Shown here: one piece after another, positions 1-11,622 of the stretch
Position numbering within the stretch: position 1 is the stretch's first letter
Layout: every line of letters begins with the position of its first letter
DNA from: Vesta saturnalis
Lineage: Eukaryota > Arthropoda > Insecta > Coleoptera > Lampyridae
Reading direction: 5' to 3'
Assembly (NCBI GenBank): GCA_036346205.1
Contig: JARFJB010002202.1
Coordinates: forward strand, 1 to 64,000
DNA length: 64,000 nucleotides
Notes under the pieces: generated by a model
The model's input: only the letters and a program-made list of their open reading frames with translations
Databases searched by the model: none
Told to the model about the DNA's origin: nothing
Made by a program: the position numbers and the translations under genes

Positions 1-40
1 GAGATTTAAACAGAAGTTAACTGTATAGAACTTTAAGGGA

Positions 41-42
<2 letters not shown>

Positions 43-80
<38 letters not shown>
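43..80. repeat. (TA)n microsatellite
   Basis: A pure TA dinucleotide run immediately left of a long-TIR element. A second TA tract lies at the element's other end (from about 889), so the element appears to sit inside a TA microsatellite. Confidence 0.95.
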
Positions 81-1071
<991 letters not shown>

Positions 1072-1566
1072 TCCGTTCTTCCGTATTATCTCACGTTGTT
1101 CTTCCTCCTCCTCGACGACGTTTCGACCAAATCTCACTGGCCATTCTCAAGTATTCTTTTCTTTGCTGGTGTTACCCGAACCTGTTACTATCGTTACTAT
1201 CGTTGAAATGATGTAGAATTTTCAATATACTTATATTCTCCTCTAACTTGTTTCAAACTGATTGTTATCTAAATTTTATTGCATGTCAGTTACAAAAGAA
1301 TAGTTTAAGCGAACAATTTACATTTTACATTTCAATAGTTTCAAATTCGGACTCATTTGGTATATACGAAGTAGCCCTTAAAGAGCCCGAACATAGCAGC
1401 CACTACTTGGGCTACACAAGGTCTCGTCAGTATATTCAGACGAGCCGTATATCAAACCGACGCTTAATAGCGTGTTGACAAGAAACAATTTGTATATGCT
1501 GCACATATAAAAGGTATATCATGGAGCCCACCCTAAAATTCGTATTTACGCGTTTTGTCATATGTA

Positions 1567-4297
1567 CCGGGTGAGTCATTAAGGAAGGACGCCGGCTATA
1601 TCCCAGAAAGCACGTATTTTACGACTTTCAAGAAAAAAATTCTTCAGTAAATGTGGCCAAGAGAAAATGCTGGAAATAATTTTAAAGTTTGTAAATAGAC
1701 CGCTAGGTGGCGTAACTGCTGTAGTAAATTAAAAAATGTCTAATAAGTAACAGAAACTTAAGGAAAAGATATGTTGGAAATATTGTAGATGTATTTTTGG
1801 GATAATTTTACCCATTTTTTGTATAAGAAGTTTTTCTCTAACTTCACAGGTTTTCCGTAGGGAGAGCTGCGAAAGTTGTCAGACAAACACGTAATTACCT
1901 TCTAAACCAGTCATCGAGTCTTAAAAAGTAATATTTCGTTGGAAAGGTCTTTTCTTGCGCTATTCGTTGATGTATTAAGAAGTTAAGTTTGATTAACGAA
2001 CAAAAAGCTAGAGGACGCTTTCCAAATAATGCTGACATTTTAGCGATTTTCTTCAAAATATTAAATAGAATGATATGTTTTTTATATTTTAGTCAGAAAG
2101 AGTATAATATTTCGCCTATACCCTGAAAATGTCAGGGTATAGGCGATATCTCTGTTGTTTCAATTTTATACCTACTTTAAATTTAGATCCAAAAACAATA
2201 AAACGCAAAGTTTTTTGACATAATAGTTTATTACTTAGGTCAGCTTTTATAAACACGGGTTAACCCTGCCCCGAGAGTTAACACCAGAAATTCGATAATA
2301 CTGACAGTTATTATCATCGAGTTTCTGGGGTTAGTTTATTACCGTTGGTTAATAATTACACCGGGTGGACCATCGAAAATTAACTAGAGATGAGTAGTAC
2401 GCCATAACTCAGTGGCGACCTAAATGTTCACATTGTCTGCCATCATTATCAATACACAGTTGAAACCGCTGTTGCGTTGACAAAACAGCGGTTTCTATCT
2501 CCGCTGTGGAGAGGGTGCGAATGGAATTTCTTTTCCTAATTACCATATTTTCAGGCGTAGTTGGCTTGGTTGTAAAAACAAGGTCCTTTATTATTCCCCA
2601 AAAATAAAAATCTAAACAAGTTAGATCGGGGGACCTAAAAGGTAACAATGGTAATGGTTGCATGGGCTGTTACAGTTAAGAATGAATAAGGAACTGTAGG
2701 TACCTAGCTGGCCATGGAAAAAAGCTCCCTCTTCCTATTCATGTATCAGGAAAAGTGTTACTCAAAAATTGACGCACGCGTACTGAAAAATGTGCCGGAC
2801 AGCCGTCATGTTGGAAAAACATCCGCTACCTAGTACGCAACGGCACATCTTCTAAAAGTAACGGCAAATCGTTCCGCAAGAAATTAAGGTACGTTTCAAC
2901 ATTAAGTGGTGCGTCAAAAATGTGAGGACTAATAATTCGACCTCCTAAAATACCGCACCAAACATTGACGCTCCTCCAGCCCTGATGTTGAATTTCTTAC
3001 ATCCAACGAGGATTGGTTCTGGACCAATAATGCATTTTATGACGATTTGCTCCACCATCACTGCGGAATGTACCCTCGTCAGTCCACAATATTTGCGATA
3101 ACAGATGTTGATTATCTATGATTATATTCGACAGCTAATAGCAGTAGTCTAAACGTTGCTCATAATCAGCTGCAGTCAGTGATTGATGAAGGACTACATG
3201 GTATGGATGTAATCTAGATTAAAATTGAAGTTATGGTTTTTTAATAGCTATAACTTTACTACTTTTCATAGCTAACTTTTATTTAAAACTTAATTATGTT
3301 CTTTCACAATACTCTGAACAGTAGTTTGTATTAGTCCCAAGTCATGAGCTATTTCTCTTGCGATACTATGTGGATTAATATCGATATATGCTGGAACGTT
3401 TATAACATTTTCTTCCGTTCGGGATCTGCGTGCTCTGTGAGTAACTGGGGGATAAATTGTTCCTGTAGCTCTCAATCGTTGTGATAATCGAGTATAAAGT
3501 CTCTTTTCGTAATGCCGTCTTTCTGGAAAACGAGCCGCATACAATCCTGCAGCAACAGTAGAATTCTGCATGCACTCGAAAAATATTGCAAGCATATCAT
3601 ATGCTTCCTGGTTAGAGGGCATTGTTGGCAAAAAGAATGTGGCAATAAGTCAAAGAAACTCATATCACAATACACCCGCATTCACCGCAAAAGCGGAGGT
3701 AATTTTGTGAGGAAATTTTGAGGATAATATTTCCTTGACACTGACATTGATAAAATTAATGTTACTATGGATACATCGTCATTATGCATTGTTGGTCTGG
3801 TAGTGTTATTGAATGATCGTGGCACTACAAAATCATTACCATGGATCTGAACTTAAAGTCCTCTAGCTTTTTGTTCGTTAATCAAACTTAACTTTTTAAT
3901 ACATCACCGAATAGCGCAAGAAAAAACCTTTCCAACGAAATATTACATTTTAAGATTCGATGACTGGTTCCGAAGATAATTACGTGTTTGTCATTCGCAG
4001 CTCCCCCTACGGAAAACCTGTGAAGTTAGGAAAAACTTCGTATTCAAAAAATGGGTAAAATTGTCCCAAAAATACAACTACAATATTTCCAATATATTTT
4101 TTCCTTAAGTTTCTGTTACTTATTAGACACTTTAATTTACTACAGCAATTGCGCCACCTAGCTGTCTATTTACAAACTTTAAAATTATTTCCAGCATTTT
4201 CTCTTAGCCACATTTAATGAAAAAAATTTTTTTTCGAAGTCGTAACATAAGCGGTTTCTGGGATATAGCCGGCGTCCTTCCTTAATGACTCACCCGC
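1567..4297. mobile_element. Tc1/mariner-like DNA transposon with ~470 bp TIRs
   Basis: The ends read CCGGGTGAGTCATTAAGGAA at 1567 and its inverse at 4297, each next to TA (1565-1566 and 4298-4299), the target duplication expected of this superfamily. The inverted repeats are unusually long: 1567-2040 pairs with 3830-4297, including the CTAGGTGGCG/CGCCACCTAG blocks at ~1703 and ~4151 and the GAACAAAAAGCTAGAGGAC block near 2003 and 3860. Between the arms is a degraded transposase on the minus strand. The element seems structurally complete but unable to encode its enzyme. Confidence 0.85.
2409..3640 (-). pseudogene. degraded mariner-like transposase
   Basis: Read from right to left, 3631-3290 encodes a helix-turn-helix-like N-terminal part (YDMLAIFFECMQ, YAARFPERRHYEKRLYTRL) followed by a second HTH-like stretch. 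The middle is scattered over several frames between 3250 and 2660, with traces of a TDEGTF-type first catalytic Asp and an HDGCPAH-type second one. The last part (2663-2409) reads RSPDLTCLDFYFWG, the signature around the third catalytic Asp in this transposase family. Frameshifts and stops prevent a full product. It belongs to the same broad group as the transposase at 5027-6031 but is clearly diverged from it. Confidence 0.8.
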
Positions 4298-4401
4298 TAC
4301 AATCATATTTTGATGATATACACATGGGTACCTTAGGAAGCACGTAGACGGGCTTCATAACGTATGTACTGTTAATATGTCGTACCTTAAATATGTCTAT
4401 A

Positions 4402-6031
4402 CAGGGTGTTACTTAAGTGTATGTACTTATCTTAAGGGGTGATTCCTGAGGCGATTTCGAGCCGGAAAGTTCATATGAATGTATGTCCTCAGAAGCTTCG
4501 TTATCGATCTACAGGCTGTTGAAGTTGTGTTTTTTCGGTTTTTTCCAAATTTTTCGAAAACCCTTCTAGATATTACATTGAAATTTTACATATTGTATAA
4601 GGGCATGAAGGCACTTATTTCAACTGAAAAGTTCATTTTTAATTTAACCAGTGGCGTAGATACAGCTAGGTCATGACTTAAATTCCACAAAAAAAATGTG
4701 TTACACCACTGTTATATATGACGCGTTTACACGATATTCATCAGTAATCAATTCCGAACAAAAAAGGTCTCCATAAATTTTCACGTAAAACTCACCGTTT
4801 AGGAAAAAATAATTAAAAAGTGTCGTGTCGTTATAACGTGCAGTTTATTTACAAGATAAAGATATGTCACAAAAACACAAGTGAGCTCTGTCCGTTGATA
4901 AGGAAACATCGCTATGTATTTCGTTAATAATCCTGTCATGTCAGTCTTATTCTTGACAGGCAATAACTAGTTTAAAAACTTGTTCTTTTTGTTGTTTTCC
5001 AAGTGTTTTGTCTTCCTAAAAGAGATATGGTCAATTATGGTATTTCGGAAATGACCGACATGCATTTCGTCTATGGTCTGGCTGACGGCAATGCTAAACA
5101 AGCCAGGTGTCTTAGATTTCCCAACCGTGCTGTTCCCGATAGTAGAACATTCACAAACATCCATCTGCGACTGTCTCGATATGGCAGTTTACAAAATGGA
5201 AACCGAGAGGGACGACCTCATACAGTGAGGACGCGGAAGTAGAGGAAGCGGCTCTCAATGAAATTGAACAGAATCCAGTATCTAGTACACGCAAAATTGG
5301 GAGTGCGTTGAATATTTGCCACAAAACTGTATGGGAAATTTTGAGAGAATATTTGCTGTATCCGTATCATCTGCAAAGAGTGCAAGCTCTCCTTCCACGA
5401 GATTTTCCAGCACGCAGGAATTTTTCCATGTGGTTTCTCCAGAAGGTTGCAGAAAATCCTCATTTCGACAGACAAGTTATCTTCACGGATGAAGCAAATT
5501 TCTCCAGAGAAGCAATCAGAAATTTTCGTAATGCTCATTTATGGAGCGAAGAAAACCCTCATGCTATAGTAGAAACAAAATTTCAGCAGCAATTTTCAGT
5601 CAACGTGTGGGTTGGTATTACTGGAGATTTTTTAGTTGGACCATTCTTTCTTCCAAGGCGCCTTGACGGCAATACCTATCGTGCGTTTCTTCAAAATAAT
5701 CTGCCTGAATTACTAGAAAATGTCCCTCTTCTAGTACGTCAGTACATGTGGTTCATGCACGACGGTGCCCCGGCCCACCTCAGCACTTTGGTGCGTGAAT
5801 ATTTGAATTCAGTTTACCCAAATCGATGGATAGGTAGTGAGGAGCCCCAGTTCTGGCCACCGAGATCGCCTGATCTGAACAGCTTAGACTTTTATTTCTG
5901 GGGGCGTCTTAAAACTCTAGTTTATAATACACCAGTTCAGACGTTGGAAGACTTACGCAATAGAATAATTGAGGGCTGTGCAACCATACAGAACACACCG
6001 GGAATTTTTGAAAGAGTGCTCCCTAAAGTAA
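4402..6031 (+). mobile_element. DD41D mariner-like element, right end missing
   Basis: The left end reads CAGGGTGTTACTTAAG directly after TA (4400-4401). Roughly 620 bp of non-coding leader precede the transposase. No matching right terminus is seen: at about 6031 the sequence changes into an inverted (minus-strand) class C small gene, so the element is truncated or was broken by array sequence. Confidence 0.75.
5027..6031 (+). pseudogene. Tc1/mariner-type transposase (DD41D), one frameshift
   Basis: This is a DDE/D cut-and-paste transposase. The ATG at 5027 opens an HTH N-terminus (MHFVYGLADGNA, FPNRAVPDSRTFTNIH). A frameshift near 5235, just after GRPHTVRT, moves the reading to the next frame, which stays open to the end. 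Catalytic motifs are TDEANF (first Asp), HDGAPAH (second Asp) and PPRSPDLNSLDFYFWG (third). I count 41 residues between the second Asp and the Asp of LDFYF, matching the DD41D group (rosa-like) rather than the DD34D of classical mariner. The open frame continues past 6031 only into unrelated, antisense array sequence. The summed length (~335 codons) is normal for the family, so one indel is the main visible lesion. Confidence 0.88.
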
Positions 6032-6049
6032 AAAAACATTCCGAACATG

Positions 6050-6283
6050 TTATTCCTCTTCACTATCAGTGTCGTTGTTGGCCTCTTCTAAAGGTTATAA
6101 ATTTATTTCCTTACGTAAACGACACAACTGATCCATTTGTGTTACCTGTTTTCTGTAATAATGTTCAATTTACATTATTTTGGGCTCTAGGTCCTCGTAA
6201 GTTTCAGTCTCATCTACAGCCTTTCTGATAGAATTTAAAATATTTTTGATCAATGCACTGTACGTATTTCTACGAGGTGCCAT
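6050..6283 (-). pseudogene. class C small gene, leftmost copy (two stops)
   Basis: Same length (78 codons with stop) and layout as the intact class C copies, beginning MAPRRNTYSALIKNIL and ending in an acidic DSEEE tail. I find two in-frame stops: one in the middle, just before the IEHYYRKQ stretch, and one near the PLEEAN stretch where Lys became TAA. It overlaps antisense the end of the mariner reading frame and marks the left edge of the small-gene array. Confidence 0.75.
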
Positions 6284-6494
6284 TATGTTAAAAAAACTTT
6301 GACAAATAAATATGTTTAACTATGCATTTCTAGGGAGATTACTTGTTCCATAGATAATACTATTGTGTATTCAGTTTTGCAGAAAGTAAACGTGTTCTGA
6401 AATCGCCGTGGTTATTGATTCGTTTTTCGATTTAATACGTGGTGTAAAATAGAAAACTTTAATTAGCCGTTTTTCGTAAAGGATATAAAGTGAT
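6284..6494 (-). promoter_or_regulatory. upstream block of the small-gene array (long version)
   Basis: The block just upstream of the ORF start contains, in plus-strand order, TTTAACTATGCATTTCTAGG, GATTACTTGTTCCATAGATA, AGTAAACGTGTTCTGAAATC, TTCGATTTAATACGTGGTGT and a following GAAAACTTTAATTAG stretch. The same order recurs upstream of about a dozen copies in this window. A promoter role is inferred only from position and conservation. Confidence 0.45.
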
Positions 6495-6987
6495 TTTATC
6501 CACAACCGACACATTATTCATGTCATAATTCAATTGCTTACAAACGCATTATAAGCACTATAAAACACTAGTGTTTTATATTCATAAAACACTATTCATA
6601 AATCTAAATATTCTTTTTCGTATGCGTCTTTGGACTTTGCTGGAACTAAATGTAAAGTCGCTTGCTCTGCGTCTTCCAATATTTCTACTGGAACGTCTAG
6701 TAGGGCGAACTCTTCCATAATGTTCACAAATACTATTCTAACAATGCAAACTCTTTTCATCTTTATACAGATCATTTTAGAATTTTACTTACATTTTGAC
6801 ACCTTAAGCACAAAATATGACTTGAAAGATAAAATATGTAATTTATTTATTATTTACTATAACAACAAAAAACGAATCAGTCACTATAGCAATAAATCCA
6901 TGACCACTCATAAATTCAAATAATAAGAAAATTGAATTAAAATAATTAAGTACATTTCATTCTAATTTATTGTCGGTTGTGGATAAA
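6495..6987. mobile_element. 493 bp element with 17 bp perfect TIRs
   Basis: TTTATCCACAACCGACA at 6495-6511 is repeated exactly inverted at 6971-6987. The element interrupts the array's upstream block, which resumes at ~6988 with TTTTTCGATTTAATACGTGG. No clear target duplication is seen. It carries a short coding fragment on the minus strand (6596-6718). Confidence 0.75.
6596..6718 (-). pseudogene. fragment resembling the N-terminus of a tyrosine recombinase-type protein
   Basis: A 40-codon frame begins MEEFALLDVPVEILEDAEQA and continues LVPAKSKDAYEKEYLDL. This Pro-(Ala/Thr)-(Lys/Arg)-Ser ... Tyr-Glu-(Lys/Arg) pattern after a short acidic helix resembles the start of insect Crypton-like tyrosine recombinases, including the one at 17276-18823 in this window (NGLLPTRSSKIYERAFQQF). 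It ends at a stop, and nothing of the rest of such a gene is present. Confidence 0.5.
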
Positions 6988-7101
6988 GTTTTTCGATTTA
7001 ATACGTGGTGTAAAATGTTTTCTCTAACACTTTAATTTTTATTAAACTCTCCAAAGTAACAATATATTCCGTGGTGTATTTGTCAGACGCTTTAGTAGTA
7101 T

Positions 7102-7106
<5 letters not shown>

Positions 7107-7158
<52 letters not shown>
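7107..7158. repeat. (TA)n microsatellite inside an array unit
   Basis: It lies exactly where other units carry the short GATATATACATATGTATAGG motif, so it appears to be an expansion of that motif in this unit. Confidence 0.9.
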
Positions 7159-7162
<4 letters not shown>

Positions 7163-7228
7163 AGGATAACATTAAATAAAAAGTAAAATAAAGAGCTATT
7201 TATTCTATATAAATATGACAATATTCTA

Positions 7229-7422
7229 TTCTTCTCCATCAATCTCATCGCTTGGGTCTTGAATGGATTCACATTTAGTTCTATTCTTAGTCTTGACAAC
7301 TTATCCATTACTTTCGCTTGCCTTGCGTAATATTTTTCGATTTTTATTATTTTTTATGCTTTTCTCAGAGAATTTAGAATATTATTAATTAATTCGCTGT
7401 ACAAATTTTTCCTCGGAGCCAT
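7229..7422 (-). pseudogene. class B-like small gene, shortened
   Basis: Starts at the CAT at 7420-7422 with a class A/B-like N-terminus and keeps the C-terminal LSRLR, NPF and acidic stretch, but has internal deletions (the region encoding the Y-E-x-L-E-x-K part is shortened near 7350) and is out of frame. The expanded TA tract lies downstream in its spacer. The unit's upstream side is interrupted by the P-like element starting at 7460. Confidence 0.65.
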
Positions 7423-7451
7423 AACGTTAATAAAATTTTGACAAATAAATA

Positions 7452-7459
7452 TGTGTAAC
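7452..7459. repeat. 8 bp target-site duplication, left copy
   Basis: TGTGTAAC here corresponds to TGTTTAAC at 10394-10401, one mismatch. Undisrupted array units read ATATGTTTAACTATGC at this place, so this is the duplicated target of the element at 7460-10393. Confidence 0.7.
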
Positions 7460-7640
7460 CATAGACAACACAAATAGATAACTGTCTCAACAGACTATTT
7501 TTTAGCAGTTTAACGCCAACTAGTGGTATGGAAGAAACTAAAATTGTGATTGGCTACCGATTTGTCAACAATGATTGGTTTTTAATAATGGTGGGAAAGT
7601 TTAGATATTTGAATTTTAAGATTTGTCACAATTGCACAAG

Positions 7641-7820
7641 AGGTTTGTATATTACCGGGTAACTTTGAGTTGTTTAATAAAACTGTTGCGAATTTGAGAA
7701 AATTGTTAACCGTTAAAACGCGACAATAAAGGTGTAGAGTTTTTAGGTAACAATTTTTCAACAAATCTAAAGAAAACGGATTAGAATTTAAACAACACAA
7801 ATTTACCCGGTATACAAACC
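7641..7820. repeat. imperfect palindrome inside the P-like element
   Basis: AGGTTTGTATATTACCGGGT at 7641 pairs with ACCCGGTATACAAACCT ending at ~7821, and AGTTGTTTAA at ~7671 pairs with TTAAACAAC near 7790. It may be a nested MITE. Confidence 0.55.
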
Positions 7821-8289
7821 TCGAGTGTAATTCGGCATGACAATTTAACAAATAGGAAATTTAGAAACATATCAATGCAAACTTTATTTTTGAAACACAA
7901 TGGCACCGCGATAATTGATAATTGCACTGTGGTATATGCAATTTTTTATACATGAGTTAAACTGTCTAAAATAAATGATAAAACTACAAGGAAAATAATT
8001 TTATGAGTTTATGAATTTTTGACTAATATTTCCTTTGGCAAACTTACTAGAATAAATTTGAAGATAATTCTTAAAGTAATATATTTATATTTTAATACAC
8101 CTCCAAAAAAACTCTTATTTAAACAATATATCTTTAATTTTTAACACATAAAGGTTGTGACTTTTACATGTTTACGATTATTTTAGTGCATATTACAAAA
8201 CTGGTATAATAAATTATTTTCTACAAATGTCATTAAGAGTTCAATATTATAAGTTTTTGTTATTAATTTTATTACATACATAAATAAAA

Positions 8290-8350
8290 AGTTTACCTCA
8301 AGTAGGATTTCAACCTACGACATCTACTTTGCTAGAGTAGTGTAAATTCT
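8290..8350 (-). other. tRNA T-arm-like sequence, not a callable tRNA
   Basis: On the minus strand GTAGGTTGAAATCCTAC can form a T-stem and loop, preceded by a variable-loop-like AGATGTC. I could not find a matching acceptor 5' strand or D-arm, so it is at best a tRNA-derived relic. Confidence 0.2.
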
Positions 8351-8785
8351 AAATATAATGAGATTACATTCTCTAATTGCTTATATTAATGGAATGTGAG
8401 CCGGCAATATCGCAAGGATTCACAAATACCAAAGCAACTTGACTAAAGTTAAATATTATGTTTTTGTTATTCTAGTACTTTGCAGGACAGTACTATAATG
8501 CACTAATATTCACCTAATTTCTATTTAAAGTAATTTTATTCAACATTTAACACCAGGAAACTTACATGATGACACTATTTCAGTGGATTGATAGACAAAA
8601 CAAAATAAAAAAAGTTTTTACAAGGAAATTATTGTTAACCTACAAGTACCAAGTTTCAAATCTAAATTCCTAGCTGTTCTCCAAAAACTTCTAATTGAAA
8701 CTAGTAAAAAATCATGCTGCATAAATTTTTCAATACTTTATACTTTTTTTTTGCAATGTGATTTTAAAGCAAACCTTGCATCATG

Positions 8786-8924
8786 AAAAAGTGCAGAGCT
8801 TTGGCTGGTAATTTTCTTGTGTCTTTTAGCTTTAATATGTTATTAAGCTGCTTCATAATATTACATAAATTAACCTTCACAAGCTTTTTAATGATAAGGC
8901 CATTTAAACTATTGTGTTGGTCAG
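8786..8924 (-). pseudogene. possible transposase exon remnant
   Basis: A 45-codon open stretch on the minus strand (ADQHNSLNGLIIKKLVKVNL, later ALHFFMMQGLL) lies downstream of the THAP exons in the same orientation. Composition and position would fit the body of the P-like transposase, but no motif identifies it. Confidence 0.3.
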
Positions 8925-9548
8925 CCGTTCAGTGCAATTGCTACACTCCTTTACAAGCGGCTTGATTTTCATCAAAACAAAACCCAAAACACAGTATAAA
9001 ACTTGGTTTTCAATGTATTTAAACCGACAGGTTCTAAGGATAGGAAGCACAAATTGCACCTGTTCTAACTCCGGAGTATGTGATGTATCCTAAAATAAGA
9101 AACAATAAATTATAATTATAAGTAAATATAAATATTAAACCATCACCTGGTTTAAAACATTCTTCAGGCTAAAAAACATATCAGTTTTGTAATCCTGACA
9201 ATTACTACTACGACTATGTTTACCAGCTAAACTCTTAACCAATAAACTCTTAAATAAAGTCACAAAAGCTTCACATCATGGGTCCACGCTGACGTATTTG
9301 TCCAAAAAAGTTCTCTAATGGGTCCTGATTAAATTGTCGAGTTTTCATTTCTTTAAATCCAAAATTCTTCAACAGTTTAAACAATTCTCAGGCTAATTAA
9401 GGATTGTTGATGGAAGTAAACATTCTGGATCTGAAATTAATTTTATTCTAGTGACAAAATGTATGTATCAAGAATATGCTTATAATCTAACGCTTTTACA
9501 AAAAACACATTTTTAATATAAAGATCTTTAATTTAATACTACATTCAC

Positions 9549-9674
9549 CTGTATGTGGGGTAACTGACTCATCCACGATTGCAATAGGGTTTTCAGAATA
9601 ACAATCTCTTAAAGTAGATACCTCTGATGATTGACTTGGTATAGACAACGAACCTCTTTCATCTGAAGCAAACT
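9549..9674 (-). pseudogene. second exon after the THAP exon (P-like element)
   Basis: Minus-strand open stretch bounded by TTAG (acceptor) and CAG|GTGAAT (donor). It reads a Ser-rich, low-complexity linker (SIPSQSSEV, TLRDCYSENPIAIVDESV), as is usual between THAP and the rest of such proteins. It holds at least one internal stop. Confidence 0.5.
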
Positions 9675-9727
9675 CTAAGCAATAATTATTGAATTATTTC
9701 TAATCAAAATATAATTACAATGATTAC

Positions 9728-9966
9728 CTGGTAAATATAATGATGGAATAGAATGACCGCCGAGTTTATTATGTGCCACAAACTATGTTTCTAGAAAATG
9801 CTTTTTGCATACTCTACAGTTGGTAAATACTTTATCTGCTGTTAAATCTAAAAGTCTCTTATTTCCACACAACTTGACCCACTTTTCTAATAATTGAGGA
9901 TCCTTTTAGGATTCGAAATCGATGTTTACTTTCTTTACTTAACAACCATCAACTGCACAATAAATT
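9728..9966 (-). pseudogene. THAP-domain exon of a P-like transposase
   Basis: THAP is a C2CH zinc-coordinating DNA-binding domain found at the N-terminus of P-element transposases. Visible landmarks in order: VDGC (Cys of the first pair), LLEKWVKLCGNKRL (conserved Trp), CRVCKKHFLE (Cys-His pair) and HSIPSLYLP, the IP-SL ending typical of the domain, followed by a GT donor. Three in-frame stops (after VDGC, after DFES and after FLET) break the exon. It belongs to the element at 7460-10393 and reads leftwards into 9549-9674. Confidence 0.75.
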
Positions 9967-10393
9967 CCAACCAGATGAAATTTAAATATTAATTATTGCA
10001 ATACAATGAAGCTCATTTCTGTTGATTACTGCATAATAACGTGGGTAATTAAAATGCCTACCTTTTTAAGGATAAGGTTTGAACTCTTAAATATTACAAA
10101 ATTGATTAGGTAAAGAACAAATTATTGTCTGCCAATGTTTAATTTTCCAAAATTGCTTTGATGAACCACTCACTTTGCAACACTACACAGTGAAACTAAA
10201 GAGCAAAACACAAAATCTTAAACACGCGTTTGAAAGTAAGGTTATGAGACTGCAAACAAAACAAATAAAATAGTAATCGAGAATAATCGTAAAAACTCGG
10301 ATGGCTTAAAGCGCCTCTAGTGGTTTGGAAGAAACTATAATACACACCACGGTCATGCTATTAGAGTAAATCACCTATATTGTGTTGTCTATG

Positions 10394-10401
10394 TGTTTAA
10401 C
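10394..10401. repeat. 8 bp target-site duplication, right copy
   Basis: TGTTTAAC, paired with 7452-7459. The undisrupted array sequence resumes directly with TATGCATTTCTAGGGAG. Confidence 0.7.
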
Positions 10402-10637
10402 TATGCATTTCTAGGGAGATTACTTGTTCCATAGATAATACTATTCTGTATTCAGTTTTGCAGAAAGTAAACGTGTTCTGAAATCGCCGTGGTTATTGAT
10501 TTTCGATTTAATACGTGGTGTGTTTGTCAGACGCTTTAGTAGTATGTAGTGATATATACATATGTATAGGATAGTATTAAATAAAAAAAGTAAAATAAAA
10601 AAAAGATCTATTTATTCTGAATAAATATTACAATATT

Positions 10638-10864
10638 CTATTCTTCCCCATCAATCTCATCGCTGGAGTCTTGTAATGGATTCACATTGAGTTCTTTTCT
10701 TAGTCTTGACAACTTATCCAATACTTTCGCTTGGCTTGCGTAATATTTTTCGATTTTTATTATTTTCGTTTCCAGTTCTTCATAACTGTCTTTTCTAATA
10801 TTGCTTTTCTAGAGAATAAAATATTATTTATTAACTCGCTATATAAGTTTTTTCTAGGACCCAT
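10638..10864 (-). pseudogene. class B small gene, broken
   Basis: C-terminal half is class B (LDKLSRLRKELNVNPL then acidic tail), start codon at 10862-10864. Deletions at ~10795-10825 (in the Arg-Lys-Ala-Ile stretch) break the frame, and the codon before NPL is altered. It is the first unit right of the P-like insertion. Confidence 0.7.
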
Positions 10865-11131
10865 AATGTTAACAAAATTTTGACAACTAAATATAATTTT
10901 AACTATGCAATTCTAGGGAGATTACTTGTTTCATAGATAATACTATTGTGTATTCAGATTTGCAGAACGTAAACGTGTTCTGAAATCGCCGTGGTTATTG
11001 ATTCGTTTTTCGATTTAATACGTGGTGTGTTTGTCAGACGCTTTAGTAGTATGTATGATATACATATGTATAAAGTATTAAATAAAAAAGTAATCTAAAG
11101 ATCTATTATTGCATATAAATATTACAATATT

Positions 11132-11346
11132 TTATTCTTCATCAGTCTCATCGCTTGAATCTTCAATGGTTTTACATTCAGTTCTTTTCGTAAGCGTGAT
11201 AGGTTAGCCATTATTTTGTTTGCTTGTATAATAATTTCGATCTTATTATTTTAGACTCGAGGTCTTCAAGTAACATTTTCTAAATAGTTTTTCTGAGTGA
11301 ACTAGAATATTATTAATTAATTCGTTGTTAATTTTTCCTGAGCCAT
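11132..11346 (-). pseudogene. class A small gene with many single-base deletions
   Basis: Aligns along its whole length with the intact class A copy at 12106-12333 but is 13 bp shorter, the losses being spread as single bases. The spacer on its right also shows single-base losses (for example CTAGGAG for CTAGGGAG). See the finding on possible assembly error before treating it as dead. Confidence 0.7.
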
Positions 11347-11622
11347 AACGTTTAAAATAACATAAAATTTTACAAATAAATATGTTTAACTATGCATTTC
11401 TAGGAGATTACTTGTTCCATAGATAATACTATTGTGTATTCAGTTTTGCAGAAAGTAAACGTGTTCTGAAATCGCCGTGGTTATTGATTCGTTTTCGATT
11501 TAATACGTGGTGTGTTTGTCAGACGCTTTAGTAGTATGTAGTGATATATCATATGTATAGGATAGTATTAAAAAAAAGTAACTAAAAAGATCTATTTATT
11601 CTGAATAAATATTACAATATTC

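Larger units (their letters stand above)
7460..10393 (-). mobile_element. P-like DNA transposon with THAP domain
   Basis: Ends are CATAGACAACACAA at 7460-7473 and its exact inverse at 10380-10393, flanked by an 8-bp duplication. Eight-bp duplications and CA-starting TIRs suit the P superfamily, and a THAP-domain exon on the minus strand supports it. Near the ends a CTAGTGGT(A/T)TGGAAGAAACT motif occurs in direct orientation at ~7520 and ~10316. The element splits an array unit. Most of the 2.9 kb has no reading frame, so it is an old or non-autonomous copy. hAT elements also make 8-bp duplications and are the alternative if the THAP exon were a captured gene. Confidence 0.75.

Noticed and set aside
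6050..6228. C-terminal extension of the DD41D transposase
   Set aside because: The extra ~60 codons are antisense to a class C small gene; the family's normal end is just before it.
8290..8360. tRNA gene on the minus strand
   Set aside because: Only a T-arm-like hairpin can be paired; acceptor and D-arm are missing.
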